Origin: Fibrobacter sp. UWB16
Lineage (GTDB): Bacteria > Fibrobacterota > Fibrobacteria > Fibrobacterales > Fibrobacteraceae
Length of the DNA stretch: 64,000 nt
Assembly: GCF_900215325.1 (NCBI RefSeq)
Contig: NZ_OCMS01000003.1
Location: forward strand, 496,001-560,000
Direction: 5' to 3'
Of the stretch, positions 1 to 8,326 are shown one piece after another; positions within the stretch are counted from its first letter, which is position 1, and each line of letters starts with the position of its first letter. Position numbers and translations under genes: made by a program. Below the pieces are notes generated by a model that was not told where the DNA came from, ran no database searches, and was given only the letters and a program-made list of their open reading frames with translations.

Positions 1-54
1 AACACTGAACGTTTCGAAAATGGTCACACGTGGATTTCGATGGAAAAATTGTAG
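1..54 (+). CDS. possible 3' end of an upstream gene
   Basis: Frame 1 is open from the first base to a TAG at 52-54 and reads NTERFENGHTWISMEKL. The stop lies 9 bases before the ATG at 64, a typical within-operon spacing. The piece is too short to name, and chance openness over 17 codons is quite possible. Confidence 0.3.
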   Translation, partial: NTERFENGHTWISMEKL

Positions 55-63
55 GGCCATAGA

Positions 64-1539
64 ATGAAACGACTGCTATTTTTGATTGCTTTGTTTGCTA
101 GCGTGGCGATGGCTACCGTGGAGCCTGAGCGAGCCCATTTTGAAGGCGGAACGGATCATATTATTCATGAAAATGGTCTTTGCCGTATAAACTCTTTTCC
201 GCTCAATGATTACATTAAAAGCAATTATGAGGCATGGCCGTTTCGCCCAATAGATGAATACCCTGCATGCTCAATCCGACCGATGTACAGTTATCTTGCG
301 CCTAAAGAAGGCGGCGGATATCAGGCTTTTTGGAGTATTCGTGATTCGATGTTCTATTTGGATAGCGTGACTATCAGTGCGTGGACGCGTTCATTTGATT
401 ATGAATCGTCTGGGTCACCCAAAATAGTTTCTGTTCGCGTTCCTCTGCAAGAAATTATCTTGAATAAAACTGCTGAAAAAAGGAATGAGCCTTTGGTTGC
501 CGATTTTGTAAATGGATTTCTTAATTTTTCATGCATTCAGGGATATTATGGAATTCAAGTAGAAAAAGGTAAAGTTTTGTCTTTGCAAAAGAAGGAATAT
601 GAACGGGAATTGGACGAAGCGCAGTTTCCTTTACCTAGAGGGATGATTTCTAAACATGTGAAGTCTCTGAAAACTATGCCCGAGAAAATTAAGGAGACAA
701 AGTCGCTGAAACTTTATCAGAAAAACCAGACTCCGTTTGCATCGTATTATCATGTGTTAGATAGTCTTCAGCAGGCTTTAGATGACAATGGAAAAATGCA
801 GTATATTCAAGAAGCCCGTCTTGATTCACGTTTTAAACGATTTGAAGATTTTTTCACAATCAATGCGGTGAACACTTATTATTATGGATTGAATCAATGT
901 TATAGTTTTTATGTAGCCTTGAAAGGAAAAACTCCGTTTAGGGAATTGATTCTCCGCCTGTATAAGAGTGATATGGCGGAATCGTTTGATGCTGATCCTG
1001 TTGAAAATGTTAAGCTGTTTCTGAAAACGCTTATAGCGGTCCGTAAAAATCCGTCATTTGAAAAATGGCTTGAGTATAAGAAACTTTTGAGAAATGATGG
1101 AGGGATGAGCCTTTTTTATGAACAAGATTTTATTGTTGTGAACGAAAAAATTTCCAAAGATAGTGCTTGGAAAAAACTTAATATGTCGGGAAATTATGTG
1201 GCGACACTGCAATTTGGCGAAGGAATCGTGCCGTTGTATGTATTTATGTTGAGTGATAATGGCGATGTTCTTGTATCGGTTGCGGATGTTCAGAAAGGGG
1301 AAGATTTTTTCAATATTGCTATTGATCGTTTTTCTCCTTGGAATCACCGAGGATTTGCATCTCATATGAAACGATGTGAAGAAAATTTTTCGGAATCAGA
1401 TCCACTTAATCTTTGCGATTACGTAATCATCCGCCATGACGGTAAAATAGAATACGGTCCCAAGAGCGTTCCGTTAAATTATTGGCCGCCTTCTTTGCTA
1501 CCACGAAAGACAAGTCCATTACGGCCTAAAAAACAGTAA
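64..1539 (+). CDS. exported protein of unknown function, 491 aa
   Basis: I do not recognise this protein. It starts with a clear Sec signal peptide (MKRLLFLIALFASVAMA, predicted cleavage before TVEP) and has no lipobox cysteine, so it is probably periplasmic or secreted. The mature part is mixed alpha/beta in character, with several aromatic-rich stretches and scattered cysteines, and shows no repeat or second membrane segment. Codon use is AT-richer than in the neighbouring purD, which fits a weakly expressed lineage-specific gene. It may be co-transcribed with the membrane protein 43 bases downstream. Confidence 0.75.
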   Translation: MKRLLFLIALFASVAMATVEPERAHFEGGTDHIIHENGLCRINSFPLNDYIKSNYEAWPFRPIDEYPACSIRPMYSYLAPKEGGGYQAFWSIRDSMFYLDSVTISAWTRSFDYESSGSPKIVSVRVPLQEIILNKTAEKRNEPLVADFVNGFLNFSCIQGYYGIQVEKGKVLSLQKKEYERELDEAQFPLPRGMISKHVKSLKTMPEKIKETKSLKLYQKNQTPFASYYHVLDSLQQALDDNGKMQYIQEARLDSRFKRFEDFFTINAVNTYYYGLNQCYSFYVALKGKTPFRELILRLYKSDMAESFDADPVENVKLFLKTLIAVRKNPSFEKWLEYKKLLRNDGGMSLFYEQDFIVVNEKISKDSAWKKLNMSGNYVATLQFGEGIVPLYVFMLSDNGDVLVSVADVQKGEDFFNIAIDRFSPWNHRGFASHMKRCEENFSESDPLNLCDYVIIRHDGKIEYGPKSVPLNYWPPSLLPRKTSPLRPKKQ

Positions 1540-1582
1540 TCCGTAAGGTGGGTTGTGATGAGCAAATCTGTATGAGTCTAGA

Positions 1583-2038
1583 ATGATGAACAATATCTAT
1601 TTCTATTCGCTATATGTTTTTGGCTTGGTTCTGTTTGTCGTCGGCTTGTTTCTGCCACCGACACCATCCGCTTGTTTTGTTGTTCCCGCCATTTGTATCG
1701 TCTCGATTTTGACGTATGTTCTTTTTTTAGTGAAAGTTGCATCAAAACTGCAAAAGTTTAAATTTACCTTGTCTGTGTTTGGGCTTGTTGCCTTTTATCA
1801 TTTGGCGTGGCTGCTTGTTGGTTTATTGGAAACGCAACTTCATTGGTCAAACGGCCCGGAGAGCATTTTGTTCTTTTACTACATGTCGATTAGCCCTTTT
1901 AGAATCCTTCCGCAAATTTCCACGCACGAAGGCGTGAACATGATTCTTTATTCAATTGCGATTCCTGTGTCTATTGCTCTTTGTGTAGATGGGGTTGTTT
2001 TGCTGTTCAAAAAACTCAACTCAAAAAAGGCTGACTAG
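1583..2038 (+). CDS. small integral membrane protein of unknown function, 151 aa
   Basis: Four hydrophobic segments of membrane-spanning length are visible at about residues 5-24, 29-50, 60-83 and 118-145. Between helices 3 and 4 lies a roughly 35-residue polar stretch. No catalytic motif or known family is apparent. The start is taken at the first of two adjacent ATG codons (1583 and 1586); no strong Shine-Dalgarno site helps to choose. It follows the exported protein at 64-1539 on the same strand and may share its transcript. The stop at 2036-2038 comes only 48 bases before purD. Confidence 0.65.
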   Translation: MMNNIYFYSLYVFGLVLFVVGLFLPPTPSACFVVPAICIVSILTYVLFLVKVASKLQKFKFTLSVFGLVAFYHLAWLLVGLLETQLHWSNGPESILFFYYMSISPFRILPQISTHEGVNMILYSIAIPVSIALCVDGVVLLFKKLNSKKAD

Positions 2039-2085
2039 TTATTTTTTTTCTACATTTTCCCCCGTACAAAGATAAGGACTCGCTT

Positions 2086-3378
2086 ATGAATATTCTCGTC
2101 GTTGGTAGCGGTGGTCGCGAACATGCCATCGCTCTTGCAGTCAAGAAGTCGCCGCTGTGCGACACTCTCGTGTGCGCTCCGGGCAACCCGGGCATGGCTA
2201 ACCTCGGCAAGTGCGTGCCGGTCGATGTGGCCGACCCGAAGGCAATCGCTGACCTCGCGGTTGCCGAAAAGATTGACCTCGCGGTCATCGGCCCCGAAAT
2301 TCCGCTGGTCGCTGGCGTGGTGGATGAATTCCGCCGTCGCGGGCTGCGCGCTTTCGGCCCGACTGCGGCTGCTGCCGCGCTCGAAGGCTCCAAGGCCTTT
2401 AGTAAGGATATCATGAAGAAGTACGGCGTGCCGACGGCAGCCTTCGAGACCTTCACCGATCTCGCCTCCGCGAAGAAGTTCCTCGCCGAACACCCGGCTC
2501 CGATCGTGGTGAAGGCGTCGGGCCTCGCTGCGGGCAAGGGCGCTATCGTCTGCATGACCGACAAGGAAGCGAACGACGCTGTCGAAGAAATGCTCGGCGA
2601 CAAGGCCGTCTTTGGCGAATCCGGCAAGACGGTCGTGATCGAAGAATTCATGGACGGCGAAGAAGCCTCCATCTTCGTGGTTTGCGACGGCAAGGACTAC
2701 GTGATCCTCTCCTCTGCCCAGGACCACAAGCGCGTCTTTGACGACGACAAGGGCCCGAACACGGGTGGCATGGGCGCCTACAGCCCGGCTCCGGTTGTGA
2801 CGGACGCTCTCCTCGACGAAGTCAAGAAGACAATTATCGAACCGACCCTCAAGGGCATGGCCGCCGAAGGCAAGCCTTACACGGGCGTGCTCTACGTGGG
2901 CATCATGGTCACGAGCAAGGGCCCGAAGGTCGTGGAATACAACTGCCGCCTCGGTGACCCCGAATGCCAGATTGTGCTCCCGCTTTATGACGGCGATGTG
3001 CTCGCCTTGTTCGACGCTGCCGAAAAGGGCGAACTCGCCAAACTCGGTGCCCCGAAGGCCCCGAAGGGCAGCTCTGCCATCGTCGTGCTCGCAAGCGCGG
3101 GTTATCCGGGCTCCTACGAAAAGGGCAAGGTCGTCACGGGTATCGAAGAAGCCGAAAAGAATGGCGCCCAGGTGCTCCATGCCGGTACCAAGATGGTGGA
3201 CGGCAAACTGGTGACCAACGGTGGTCGCGTGTTCGGCGTGGTCGGTCACGGTGCAACGCTCCAGGAAGCATTGAACATCGCTTACGCCGCTTGCGAAAAA
3301 GTTCAGTTCGAAGGCAAGTTCTACCGCAAGGACATCGGCAAGAAGGGCTTGGCCCGTCTCGCTAAGATGGCGAAATAA
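2086..3378 (+). CDS. purD: phosphoribosylamine--glycine ligase (GAR synthetase)
   Basis: This enzyme joins 5-phosphoribosylamine and glycine with ATP hydrolysis to give glycinamide ribonucleotide, the second step of de novo purine synthesis in the cytoplasm. The N-terminus VVGSGGREHAIA, the glycine-rich KASGLAAGKGA segment and the GPNTGGMGAYSPAP segment are characteristic of PurD. ATP-grasp folding follows from the family, and 430 residues is normal. An AAGGA site lies about 9 bases before the ATG. Codons are strongly biased to GGC, AAG and GAA, as expected for high expression. purE follows on the same strand after a gap holding a foldable repeat. Confidence 0.97.
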   Translation: MNILVVGSGGREHAIALAVKKSPLCDTLVCAPGNPGMANLGKCVPVDVADPKAIADLAVAEKIDLAVIGPEIPLVAGVVDEFRRRGLRAFGPTAAAAALEGSKAFSKDIMKKYGVPTAAFETFTDLASAKKFLAEHPAPIVVKASGLAAGKGAIVCMTDKEANDAVEEMLGDKAVFGESGKTVVIEEFMDGEEASIFVVCDGKDYVILSSAQDHKRVFDDDKGPNTGGMGAYSPAPVVTDALLDEVKKTIIEPTLKGMAAEGKPYTGVLYVGIMVTSKGPKVVEYNCRLGDPECQIVLPLYDGDVLALFDAAEKGELAKLGAPKAPKGSSAIVVLASAGYPGSYEKGKVVTGIEEAEKNGAQVLHAGTKMVDGKLVTNGGRVFGVVGHGATLQEALNIAYAACEKVQFEGKFYRKDIGKKGLARLAKMAK

Positions 3379-3391
3379 GGACTTAATACGT

Positions 3392-3461
3392 CATTCTGAG
3401 GACTGAAAGTCCGAAGAATCCAGTAAAATAAAGTTCTGGATCCTTCGCGTTGCTCAGGATG
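3392..3461. repeat. foldable dispersed repeat between purD and purE
   Basis: An outer stem pairs CATTCTGAG (3392-3400) with CTCAGGATG (3453-3461). Inside it GGACT (3400-3404) pairs with AGTCC (3408-3412), and GAAGAATCCAG (3413-3423) pairs with CTGGATCCTTC (3436-3446), giving a three-way-junction shape. Half copies occur near 18646-18680 and 57556-57716. It lies between two genes of one pathway in the same direction, so it is probably transcribed. Confidence 0.75.
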
Positions 3462-3481
3462 GCGAAATAAGAGGTAACAAA

Positions 3482-3955
3482 ATGGATTTGAAAGAAAATG
3501 CAAAGGTCGGTATCGTTGCGGGTAGCAAGTCCGACCAGGAAACTGTAGACAAGATCACCGCGGTGCTCGACAGCTTCGGCATCGTGTGGGAATTCAACAT
3601 CCTCTCCGCACACCGCACCCCGAACGCCACTGCGAAGTATGCTCGCGAAGCCGCCGGGCGAGGCCTCCAGGTCCTCATCGGTGTTGCTGGCCTCGCTGCA
3701 GCCCTCCCGGGCGTGCTCGCAGGGCACACGATTCTTCCCGTTATCGGCCTGCCCTGCGCCGGCGGCCCGCTCAACGGCGTCGATGCATTGCACTCCATCG
3801 TGCAGATGCCCCCGGGAATCCCGGTGGCAACGGTCGGCATCGGCAACGGCAAGAATGCCGGTTACCTCGCCGCCCACATCGTCGCCATCGCAGATCCGGC
3901 TGTCCGCGAAAAGCTCATCGCTTACCGCAAGGGCCTCGGGGATATCGAAGGCTAA
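3482..3955 (+). CDS. purE: N5-carboxyaminoimidazole ribonucleotide mutase
   Basis: PurE interconverts N5-CAIR and CAIR in de novo purine synthesis. The N-terminal GIVAGSKSDQETVDKI, the AHRTPNAT segment and the GLAAALPGVLAGHT loop are the conserved substrate-binding parts of the family, and 157 residues is normal. A purine-rich AGAGGTAAC stretch precedes the ATG. A class I N5-CAIR mutase is the usual bacterial form; the sequence alone does not exclude class II, and no purK is seen nearby. It lies 103 bases after purD and shares the same codon bias, which suggests a purDE transcription unit. Confidence 0.95.
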   Translation: MDLKENAKVGIVAGSKSDQETVDKITAVLDSFGIVWEFNILSAHRTPNATAKYAREAAGRGLQVLIGVAGLAAALPGVLAGHTILPVIGLPCAGGPLNGVDALHSIVQMPPGIPVATVGIGNGKNAGYLAAHIVAIADPAVREKLIAYRKGLGDIEG

Positions 3956-4069
3956 GCCTTTTATTCCTATCTAGAATAAAAAACAGGGCGCCTGTGCGGT
4001 TTCCGCGGGCGTTCTTTTATATATTGTCCTTATCTTGAATTTTATCCTTTAAAAAGAGTATTGGGGTTT

Positions 4070-4996
4070 ATGATTTTTCGTGCTGTGAAAAGAGTTTTGC
4101 TGTTGGGACTTGTTTTGTCGTTTTCGTCTATGGCGGCGGAGTCTCTGGTTTCGTCCTCGTCCGCGCTGTCCCAAAGTGCGGCGACTCTCGATAAACAGTC
4201 TCTGTCCTCGGCGACTCTCGAAAAGCCGTCTCCAAGCGTTCTGTCGTCCTCAAGTGCTAGTGCGCCTGCAAAGCCGCTTCCCAAGTGGCAGACCCTGCCC
4301 GAAATCAGCGCTCCGTGGATGAAGGGGGAACGCCTTGAATATGAGCTCAGCTGGGGCTTTATTACGGCAGGCTATGCGACGATTGAAGTCAAAGCGCGTA
4401 ATGATGGAAAATCCGAAATTTACACTTATGCGACCGCCAACAAGACCGTCAATAAGTTCTACCCGGTTCATGATACTGTTTTTACACTTGTTCGCAATAA
4501 AGGTCTCATGACGGATGTGTTCCGCAAGTCTCTCCATGAGGGAACATTCCATAACAAGTCATTAATTCGTTTTGATCGCAATGCCAAGAGGGCTCTCCTG
4601 TCCGATACCGTGTTTAAGGATCCTGTCAAGCATGTGGTTAAGCGCTCTGCGGATACGTCCGTGACTATCGAGGGGCTTGAACATAGCATTATGTCGGCGT
4701 TTTATCTTGTGCGTACACTCCCGCTTAAGGAAGGGGCTACGTCCCGTTTTTCGGCTGTGAGCGGCAAAAAACGCTATGAACTCAAGGTGATTGTACACAA
4801 ACGCGAAACGATTAAAACAGACTTGGGCTCGTTCAAAACAGTTAAAGTAGAACCTGTTTTGGATGGCGATGGCATTTTCAACTCCAGTGGCCGTATTTTC
4901 ATCTGGTTTACCGATGACGAAAAGCGGATTCCTGTGCTTATGCAGTGCGAAATTGCGCTTGGAAGTATTAAGGCCGAGCTAACAAAAGTAAAATAG
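4070..4996 (+). CDS. DUF3108-type exported protein, 308 aa
   Basis: A signal peptide (MIFRAVKRVLLLGLVLSFSS, then MAAE) is followed by a Ser/Ala-rich linker at about residues 22-65 in which SATLDK/SATLEK-like units repeat. The rest has the beta-rich pattern I associate with DUF3108 envelope proteins (LEYELSWGFITAGYATIEVK near the start, FIWFTDDEKRIPVLMQ near the end). Members of that family are predicted periplasmic proteins of unknown function. The start is the ATG at 4070 rather than the in-frame TTG at 4061, because it begins the signal peptide directly. It stands alone, 73 bases before the next ORF region. Confidence 0.8.
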   Translation: MIFRAVKRVLLLGLVLSFSSMAAESLVSSSSALSQSAATLDKQSLSSATLEKPSPSVLSSSSASAPAKPLPKWQTLPEISAPWMKGERLEYELSWGFITAGYATIEVKARNDGKSEIYTYATANKTVNKFYPVHDTVFTLVRNKGLMTDVFRKSLHEGTFHNKSLIRFDRNAKRALLSDTVFKDPVKHVVKRSADTSVTIEGLEHSIMSAFYLVRTLPLKEGATSRFSAVSGKKRYELKVIVHKRETIKTDLGSFKTVKVEPVLDGDGIFNSSGRIFIWFTDDEKRIPVLMQCEIALGSIKAELTKVK

Positions 4997-5119
4997 CCAT
5001 ACTAGAATCTTACGAAAATGTAAAATCAAACGAAAAAACAAGTTTTACAAGAAGTTTTTGAAAAAAACTTGGATAAAAAGTTATATTCCAAGCGTGGTTA
5101 TTTATCCGAGGCTTTTTTA

Positions 5120-6127
5120 ATGCTGAAAAAACTGTTGTTGCTGTTGTGTCTGTCCTGTTTGGTTGCTTGGGCTGCCCCATCAAAAGCACGTAAAGCGACT
5201 ATGAAGTCTAAATCAAAGAAGGCGACAACCGCTGTTGTCGAACAGACGGTTGAAACACCTGCAGCTGCGCCTGCTGAAACAGATGATGGTTTTATGTCTG
5301 TTTCTGAAAGTTCTTCTTCTGCTGCTAAGGCTTCTGCTGATGACGATGACGAAGAAGAAAATGTCGAGGCTTCTACGGCTGGCATGACTGCAGCCCAGAG
5401 GCAGGATTATTTTACCCGTAAAAAGTTTGAAGAAGAACAGCGCTTGGATGAATATGCAAACTCCGAACGCCGTCGTGACTGGCTGAAAGACCGTCTTATT
5501 TTTGAATTGGGCCTCGGTTCCCGTATGCCGTTCATGGGCGAAACGGGCATGGGTATGGGCCTTGGTGCTGGCATCGAATATATTACCCGCTGGCATGTGG
5601 GTGCTTTTGCTTCTTTCGGTTTCTTGCCGAAGGTCAAGGATAGCGAATTCGAATACTGGGATCTCGAAGGCGGTACGGGCTATAAGATCGGTATCAATTA
5701 CTACTTCTTCCCGAAGATTCCTATCCATTTGGGCTTGTCCGCTTCTTATGGTACGGTTTACTTTGATCATGACATGACTCCGAATTCGGATAATGTCCGT
5801 AGCTTGATTTCTGTGAAGGGTTATCAGTTCGATGTGTTGGTATCCTACCTCACTAGCGAATGGTACTACTTGCAGTTCTCCTTCGGTTTCTACTATGCTC
5901 CGGATCTTGCTAAGCCTCGCGAAAAGAACCCGAGTTTCACAAAGACTCAGGATTCCAAGACCGAAGCCGTCGATACCTATGTTTCTCGTGTCGTGAACAA
6001 GGACGGTATGGATAAGATGGGCATCGTGTTTGGCATTACCATCGGTTATTCCTTCCCGGAATTCTTCCCGGACGATACCGAAAAGCGTCGCCGTCAGCGT
6101 GAAAAGGAACGCAAGAACGCCAAGTAA
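5120..6127 (+). CDS. outer-membrane beta-barrel protein with charged N-terminal linker
   Basis: The ATG at 5120 begins a signal peptide (MLKKLLLLLCLSCLVAWAAP). Residues about 22-110 are low complexity: Lys/Ala-rich, then Ser/Ala-rich, then an acidic DDDDEEE run. From about residue 140 the pattern alternates aromatic and small residues with glycine turns (LGLGSRMPF, GAGIEYITRWHVG, GYKIGINYYFFP), which is typical of a beta-barrel porin-like fold. The tail is strongly basic after the last strand, unlike barrels ending in Phe, so the C-terminus probably lies in the periplasm. Substrate is unknown. A strong terminator follows at 6149-6184. Confidence 0.78.
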   Translation: MLKKLLLLLCLSCLVAWAAPSKARKATMKSKSKKATTAVVEQTVETPAAAPAETDDGFMSVSESSSSAAKASADDDDEEENVEASTAGMTAAQRQDYFTRKKFEEEQRLDEYANSERRRDWLKDRLIFELGLGSRMPFMGETGMGMGLGAGIEYITRWHVGAFASFGFLPKVKDSEFEYWDLEGGTGYKIGINYYFFPKIPIHLGLSASYGTVYFDHDMTPNSDNVRSLISVKGYQFDVLVSYLTSEWYYLQFSFGFYYAPDLAKPREKNPSFTKTQDSKTEAVDTYVSRVVNKDGMDKMGIVFGITIGYSFPEFFPDDTEKRRRQREKERKNAK

Positions 6128-6148
6128 TATACGCCTAGCATAAGTGCT

Positions 6149-6184
6149 AAAAAGCCCGCCAGTTCATCGAACGGCGGGCTTTTT
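6149..6184. terminator. bidirectional rho-independent terminator
   Basis: GCCCGCC (6154-6160) pairs with GGCGGGC (6173-6179), with GTTC/GAAC extending the stem inside. There is an A-run on the left and a T-run on the right. It serves the beta-barrel gene on the plus strand and tRNA-Arg on the minus strand. Confidence 0.9.
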
Positions 6185-6196
6185 GTTTGCTTTTAA

Positions 6197-6268
6197 TACC
6201 CATGTCCGGAATCGAACCGGAATACCTTCCTTCGGAGGGAAGGACACTATCCATTGTGATACACGGGC
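6197..6268 (-). tRNA. tRNA-Arg (anticodon CCG)
   Basis: Read on the minus strand the 72-base cloverleaf has acceptor arms GCCCGTG/CATGGGT, anticodon stem CTTCC/GGAAG with loop CTCCGAA (anticodon CCG, reading CGG), and a T arm TCCGG-TTCGATT-CCGGA. The discriminator base is A and CCA is not encoded. A TATATT box (complement of 6290-6295) lies just upstream. Confidence 0.93.
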
Positions 6269-6289
6269 CTGAGCCTTTAAGGCGGGTAT

Positions 6290-6295
6290 AATATA
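6290..6295 (-). promoter_or_regulatory. likely -10 box for tRNA-Arg
   Basis: Minus-strand TATATT lies 21 bases before the tRNA 5' end. A GTGACA further upstream is too close (13 bp) for a good -35 box, so only the -10 is supported. Confidence 0.4.
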
Positions 6296-6310
6296 GTAAA
6301 AAAGCGTTTG

Positions 6311-6359
6311 TCACCCCGGCTGGAGCCTGCCCCGGACTGGTTCCGGGGTGCCGGGGTCG
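6311..6359. repeat. GC-rich nested palindrome
   Basis: CCCCGGA (6330-6336) pairs with TCCGGGG (6342-6348), and CACCCCGG (6312-6319) can pair around it with CCGGGGT (6351-6357). It belongs to the dispersed GC-rich palindromes of this window and lies just after the rimO stop codon. Confidence 0.6.
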
Positions 6360-6366
6360 CCTTTTC

Positions 6367-7680
6367 CTAGTCAATTAATTTCACCACAAGTTCGTGCGGT
6401 TCGGCGTCAACGACGAGTGCGTTGTGGAATTCACCAACGTCGCCATCGCCCTCGATGACCTTCACGATATCGTCGTTTTCCATCGAGTTTCCTTCTGTGC
6501 GGCCGTAGAAGTGGTATTCGCTTTCTTCGGCGACCTGGTCGATGATGATCTTGACGGTCTTTCCGATCATGTTCTCGGCGTATTCAGCAGCGAGTTCTTC
6601 CTGATAGTCCGTGACTGCTTCGAGCCTTGCTCGGGCGTCGCTTTCATCCACGGCAGGGAGGTCCATTTCCATCACCGGAGTGCCTTCTTCGGGGCTGAAC
6701 ACAAAGCCGCCCAGGTGGTCGAATTGCACGTCCTGCAACAGCTCCATCAGCTCTTCAAAATCTTCGTGCGTTTCACCGGGGAAACCGACGAGCACCGTGC
6801 TGCGGAGCGTCACGCCCGGGATGCGTTCGCGAATCTTGTGTAAAAGGTCGACAAGTTCTTTTTTGCGGTAGTTGCGCTTCATGTTCTTGAGCATCTTGTC
6901 GCTTGCATGCTGGATAGGCATGTCCACGTATTTCACAAGGCGTGGTTCGTTTGCCATCAAGTCCAGAAGTTCATCGTCCACGAACATCGGGTACCAATAG
7001 AGCATACGAATCCATGGGATGCTCGTGTTGTCAAGCAGTGCTCGCAAAAGTTCAACAAGCGTGCCTCCTTTTTTGCCCTTCTCACGTCCAAAGTAAGTCG
7101 TGTCCTGCGCAATCAAAGTAATTTCCTTGATGCCCTGCGCTTCGAGGTCTTTGGCCTCTGCTACGATGTCTTCAATGGAACGGGAATCCTGCTTGCCGCG
7201 AATCAGCGGAATGGCGCAGTAGGCGCAACGGCGGTTGCAACCTTCCGCAATTTTCAGATAAGCGTGGTGGCTAAATCCTCCCAAGTTCATGCGGGGGAGG
7301 TTCTCGGCGTCACAGCTCTGCGGAGCGACAATGCCCATCTTCTTCAAAAGTTCGCCCGGCTTGTACGTGCCGACCCAGTAGTCCACCTCGGGCAGTTCCT
7401 TCATCAGCTCTTCGCCGTAGCGGCCGCTCAGACAGCCCGAAACAATCAGTTTCTGCTTAGCCTTCTTGGCTTTGGCCTGGGCAAGAATCGCGTTGATGGA
7501 TTCTTCCTTAGCGGCTTCGATAAAACCGCATGTGTTCACGAGGATGTAGTCTGCCTTTCCGGCGGTATCGCAGGTAGCAAAACCTGCATGGAGCATTTCA
7601 CCGACGAGGTTCTCTGCATCGACCTGGTTTTTTGCGCATCCGAGATGCACGACAAATACTTTGGGCTTTTTTGTAGGCAT
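6367..7680 (-). CDS. rimO: ribosomal protein S12 methylthiotransferase RimO
   Basis: RimO adds a methylthio group to the conserved aspartate of ribosomal protein S12, using two iron-sulfur clusters and S-adenosylmethionine. Cys15, Cys51 and Cys83 match the N-terminal cluster, and Cys148, Cys152 and Cys155 (GCNRRCAYC) form the radical-SAM cluster. A TRAM-like RNA-binding end closes the 437-residue protein. MiaB is the nearest alternative, but VHLGCAKNQVDAE and the length fit RimO better. A minus-strand TATATT ends 6 bases before the ATG and no Shine-Dalgarno site is visible, so the mRNA may be leaderless. Confidence 0.95.
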   Translation of the reverse strand: MPTKKPKVFVVHLGCAKNQVDAENLVGEMLHAGFATCDTAGKADYILVNTCGFIEAAKEESINAILAQAKAKKAKQKLIVSGCLSGRYGEELMKELPEVDYWVGTYKPGELLKKMGIVAPQSCDAENLPRMNLGGFSHHAYLKIAEGCNRRCAYCAIPLIRGKQDSRSIEDIVAEAKDLEAQGIKEITLIAQDTTYFGREKGKKGGTLVELLRALLDNTSIPWIRMLYWYPMFVDDELLDLMANEPRLVKYVDMPIQHASDKMLKNMKRNYRKKELVDLLHKIRERIPGVTLRSTVLVGFPGETHEDFEELMELLQDVQFDHLGGFVFSPEEGTPVMEMDLPAVDESDARARLEAVTDYQEELAAEYAENMIGKTVKIIIDQVAEESEYHFYGRTEGNSMENDDIVKVIEGDGDVGEFHNALVVDAEPHELVVKLID

Positions 7681-7686
7681 GGCACA

Positions 7687-7716
7687 AATATAGATTTTAC
7701 GGCTATCGGTTGTAAA
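7687..7716 (-). promoter_or_regulatory. rimO promoter, possibly leaderless
   Basis: On the minus strand TTTACA (complement of 7711-7716), an 18-bp spacer and TATATT (complement of 7687-7692) are followed by only six bases (TGTGCC) before the rimO ATG. Transcription would start at or beside the start codon. Confidence 0.6.
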
Positions 7717-7730
7717 GGAAAAGACTGAAC

Positions 7731-7760
7731 GAAAAAAGGCTCCGCAAAGTGCGGGGCCTT
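7731..7760 (-). terminator. terminator of the SPOR lipoprotein gene
   Basis: A 10-bp stem pairs AAGGCTCCGC (7736-7745) with GCGGGGCCTT (7751-7760), one pair being G-T. On the minus strand it is followed by a T-run, 24 bases after the stop of the gene at 7784. Confidence 0.85.
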
Positions 7761-7783
7761 AACAGTTCGTTGCTTTTGTAAAA

Positions 7784-8326
7784 TTACATGTCTTCGCTTG
7801 CGCCAGGCTGGCCAATGCGGTCGTTCTTGCGGTTGTCCACCCAGCCGGCGTAACCTTGCGGAGCGAGAACTTCCTTGCCAAACTGCTGAGCGTTTGCAAT
7901 GGAAGAGAAATAGCCGACACGTACGCGGTAGAACGTGCCTTCGAGTTCACCCGGATTTTCAACTTCGGCGACGTATGCCTTGATGCCCTGGTCGGAGAGC
8001 TTGCTCACGACGTTGTTTGCGGCTTTCTTGGAGGCCTGGATGCTCACCTGGATGACGAACGGGCCGGAGGATTCCTGTTCAACGCTAGAAACCGGTGCAG
8101 CAGGTTCTGCAGGAGCGGGCTTTTCTTCACTAAGAGATTGGATCGGAACGAGGGCCGGTTCTTCCTGGGCTGGTTCCGGTGCGGCTTCTTGTACAGGAGC
8201 TGCTTCTTCGACGGCTGGCTTTACTTCGGCTTGAGGAGCCGGTTGTTCTTCCTTGCTACCGCAGGCGGAAAGTAAGGCGCACGAGAGGGTTATTGCCCCG
8301 ATTAACGATACCGATTGCAGCTTCAT
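7784..8326 (-). CDS. SPOR-domain lipoprotein, 180 aa
   Basis: The N-terminus MKLQSVSLIGAITLSCALLSACGSK has a lipobox (LSAC), so this is predicted to be a lipid-anchored envelope protein. Residues about 25-90 are Pro/Ala/Glu-rich and disordered. Residues about 92-170 match a SPOR domain (FVIQVSIQASKKAANNVVSK through FYRVRVGYFSSIANAQQFGK). SPOR domains bind glycan strands lacking stem peptides and are found in division proteins such as FtsN and RlpA. A GGAG site lies 7 bases before the ATG. The role in division is inferred from the domain only. Confidence 0.87.
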   Translation of the reverse strand: MKLQSVSLIGAITLSCALLSACGSKEEQPAPQAEVKPAVEEAAPVQEAAPEPAQEEPALVPIQSLSEEKPAPAEPAAPVSSVEQESSGPFVIQVSIQASKKAANNVVSKLSDQGIKAYVAEVENPGELEGTFYRVRVGYFSSIANAQQFGKEVLAPQGYAGWVDNRKNDRIGQPGASEDM

